Shown: one piece after another, positions 24,895 to 25,879 of the stretch
Layout of the letters: each line of letters starts with the position of its first letter
How positions within the stretch are numbered: the first letter of the stretch is position 1
Assembly: GCA_050117315.1 (NCBI GenBank)
Contig: JASFMY010000102.1
Coordinates: forward strand, 1 to 25,879
Direction of reading: 5' to 3'
Source: JANQIV01 sp050117315
GTDB lineage: Bacteria; Bacteroidota; Ignavibacteria; Ignavibacteriales; Melioribacteraceae
DNA length: 25,879 nt
The notes under the pieces: model-generated
The model's database searches: none
Told to the model about the DNA's origin: nothing
What the model saw: only the letters and a program-made list of their open reading frames with translations
Program-made: the position numbers and the translations under genes

Positions 24895-24934
24895 CAAGGG
24901 CATGATAAATGTCCGGCTTTGCCGTCCACCCTTG
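24895..24934 (+). other. nested hairpin just upstream of the SLOG gene
   Basis: The outer stem pairs CAAGGG (24895-24900) with CCCTTG (24929-24934). Inside it CGGC (24914-24917) pairs with GCCG (24921-24924) around TTT. GC-rich stems like these are rare in this AT-rich window. They lie about 110 bp before the likely start codon, so they may be part of the mRNA leader or of a structured RNA. Confidence 0.45.
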
Positions 24935-25043
24935 CAAACTTGCGCTTCCGGCCACTCTCTGTTTTAACCGTTCTTTTTTTTCATCGTCGTCGGCAGTGCT
25001 TCACAGCAAGCAATCTTTTTCAAAAATATTTTTAGGTGTCGTT

Positions 25044-25556
25044 ATGTTTAAAACATTTGGGTTCTGTGGTTCTCGCAATCTTTCTGGGTTTCCTTTTATT
25101 AGGTGTGGTGTTCTTGCAGCTGCTAGTCAGTCTTATGGTTCAGTTCTTGTCGGTTGTGCTGCTGGCGCAGATAAAGCGGTTCGTCTTTCTGTTCCTTCAG
25201 CTAAGGTTTTCTCTGTTTCTCATCAGTCTCGCTGGGCTTATGCTGCCAGGTCTACTCAGTTAGTTTCTTCTCTTGCTTCTTCTAAAGCACCGGTGCTAGT
25301 AGGTTTTCCAGGTTCCTCTTGTCCGGTTGGTCTTGTGCCTTCATCCGCTAAGCTTAAGTGTTTTGCCGGTTTCGGTTCTGGTTCTTGGGCTTCTTTAGCC
25401 TTTGCTGTCGATCTTGGTGTTTCGGTGCGGGTTTTTCTTCCTGCCGGTGTTTTGTCTCCTAAAAGGTGGGGTAGCTGGTTTTTAATCTCTCAAGGTTTGT
25501 TTGCCGGTGCTTGGGCACTTCAATCAAGTCAGCAGTCATTGTTTAATCAAACCTAG
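25044..25556 (+). CDS. SLOG-fold (DprA/LOG-like Rossmann) protein of unknown role
   Basis: A 170-residue protein from the ATG at 25044, preceded by AGGTG at good spacing; the frame also reaches an ATG at 24909, but that extension overlaps the hairpin region and looks non-native. Nucleotide-binding features of the SLOG superfamily are visible: FGFCGSR at 5-11, VLVGCAAGADKAVR at 34-47 and GFGSGSWASLAFAVDLGVSVRVF at 109-131. SLOG domains bind nucleotide-type ligands or DNA (DprA, LOG, and sensors in conflict systems); the function here is unknown. The coding strand is remarkably A-poor (30 A in the 300 bases 25141-25440, hand count) and T-rich, unlike every neighbour, which suggests transfer. 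The stop TAG overlaps the IS630 target TA. No partner gene is seen. Confidence 0.75.
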   Translation: MFKTFGFCGSRNLSGFPFIRCGVLAAASQSYGSVLVGCAAGADKAVRLSVPSAKVFSVSHQSRWAYAARSTQLVSSLASSKAPVLVGFPGSSCPVGLVPSSAKLKCFAGFGSGSWASLAFAVDLGVSVRVFLPAGVLSPKRWGSWFLISQGLFAGAWALQSSQQSLFNQT

Positions 25557-25582
25557 TGACCTGTCAAGCTAGAAAAATAGGG

Positions 25583-25588
25583 TATAAT
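25583..25588 (+). promoter_or_regulatory. candidate -10 box of the transposase promoter
   Basis: A perfect TATAAT lies 25 bp upstream of the transposase ATG, just inside the insertion-sequence end. No convincing -35 box is seen at the right distance. Confidence 0.3.
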
Positions 25589-25613
25589 TAAGTAAATTTA
25601 GTCAAAAACAAAT

Positions 25614-25879
25614 ATGAAAAAGTATAAAGTCACCCTAAGCCTGAAAGAAATAGAAGAACTTGAGAGTATAACAAGAAAAGGAAGACATAGAGCCCAAGTA
25701 GTAAAAAATGCCATAATACTACTAAATGTAGATGAAGGAGAATATGGTAAGCAAAGAAAAGATTCAGAAGTTAGTAAAATATTGGATATCCCAGTTCAAA
25801 CAATAGAAAACATAAGAAAAAGATTTGTAACAGAGAGTTTCGAATCAGCCTTATATGGTAAGGCAAAGAATCGAATATA
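25614..25879 (+). CDS. IS630-family transposase, N-terminal part (cut by window end)
   Basis: The frame is open from the ATG at 25614 to the window edge, giving 88 residues: KYKVTLSLKEIEELESITRK, HRAQVVKNAIILLNVDEG, SEVSKILDIPVQTIENIRKRFV and FESALYGKAK. This is the usual N-terminus of IS630 transposases, a helix-turn-helix DNA-binding region that ends with a phrase like 'EGLEAAL.RK'. The catalytic DDE domain would lie beyond the window. The codon use (A-rich) differs sharply from the SLOG gene next to it and is closer to the host. Confidence 0.85.
   Translation, partial: MKKYKVTLSLKEIEELESITRKGRHRAQVVKNAIILLNVDEGEYGKQRKDSEVSKILDIPVQTIENIRKRFVTESFESALYGKAKNRI

Larger units (their letters stand above)
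23978..25043. other. long non-coding stretch with hairpins upstream of the SLOG gene
   Basis: About 1.07 kb with no intact gene. In order: the AraC fragment (24037-24136); a GGCAAA/TTTGCC hairpin (24220-24239); a weak terminator-like hairpin (24383-24407); a GC-richer stretch with a 10-bp inverted repeat (24557-24588); an AAACATT/AATGTTT repeat (24722-24756); and a nested hairpin (24895-24934). The part from about 24480 on has a composition unlike the flanking AT-rich DNA and continues into the SLOG gene. It may be the leader, or a structured RNA, of the same mobile unit. Confidence 0.55.
25555..25879 (+). mobile_element. left end of an IS630-family insertion sequence (partial)
   Basis: The element runs out of the window. 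IS630 elements insert at TA; the most likely boundary is the TA at 25554-25555, followed by a presumed terminal repeat beginning GTGACCTGTCAAGCT. The transposase gene starts at 25614. The right end and its inverted repeat lie outside the window, so the boundary is inferred. Confidence 0.65.

Noticed and set aside
24909..25043. N-terminal extension of the SLOG protein from the ATG at 24909
   Set aside because: The extra 45 residues show no domain, begin inside the nested hairpin, and the internal ATG at 25044 has a ribosome binding site directly before the conserved FGFCGSR motif.

Overview
The window looks like chromosomal DNA of an AT-rich Bacteroidota/Chlorobiota-type bacterium, most likely an Ignavibacteria relative. 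The best clue is a secreted protein ending in a type IX secretion (T9SS) sorting domain of the 'NYPNPFNP' type, common in that group. Other clues are many lipoproteins, good AGGAG-type ribosome binding sites and Bacteroidota-style AraC regulators. This placement is inferred; no rRNA or other marker gene is present.

Region 1 (1-6605): a complete tripartite RND efflux operon on the minus strand (adaptor lipoprotein, inner-membrane pump, outer-membrane channel). It ends in a strong terminator and is preceded by a co-oriented TetR regulator. Near-identical 13-bp palindromes lie in front of both the regulator and the adaptor, suggesting a shared operator.

Region 2 (7062-14895): a plus-strand redox/aldehyde-stress cluster. 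It holds a YqhD-like alcohol dehydrogenase, an exported flavodoxin/cyclophilin-like/T9SS fusion, an aldo/keto reductase, an EamA exporter, a second cyclophilin-like lipoprotein, a cupin lipoprotein, a DUF2255 protein, an SDR and an AraC regulator. It resembles the E. coli yqhC-yqhD-dkgA aldehyde-response regulon. A 27-bp element with two TGTAT boxes 21 bp apart occurs upstream of both the dehydrogenase and the aldo/keto reductase and is the best candidate operator for the AraC protein.

Region 3 (14896-15336): a remnant of a restriction-specificity (HsdS-like) gene followed by five exact copies of a 14-bp perfect palindrome spaced 40-43 bp apart.

Region 4 (15337-23977): a carbohydrate-use locus with a secreted GH2 glycosidase lipoprotein, a large cytoplasmic DUF5107-TPR protein and an MFS sugar porter in one minus-strand operon, with a divergent AraC regulator. 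No SusC/SusD pair is seen. An inverted repeat sits in the divergent promoter region.

Region 5 (23978-25879): an accessory zone with a decayed AraC gene fragment, about 0.9 kb of hairpin-rich non-coding DNA, a small SLOG-fold (DprA/LOG-like Rossmann) gene with a strikingly A-poor coding strand, and the left end of an IS630-family insertion whose target TA coincides with the stop codon of the SLOG gene. This island is the best candidate for something poorly described.
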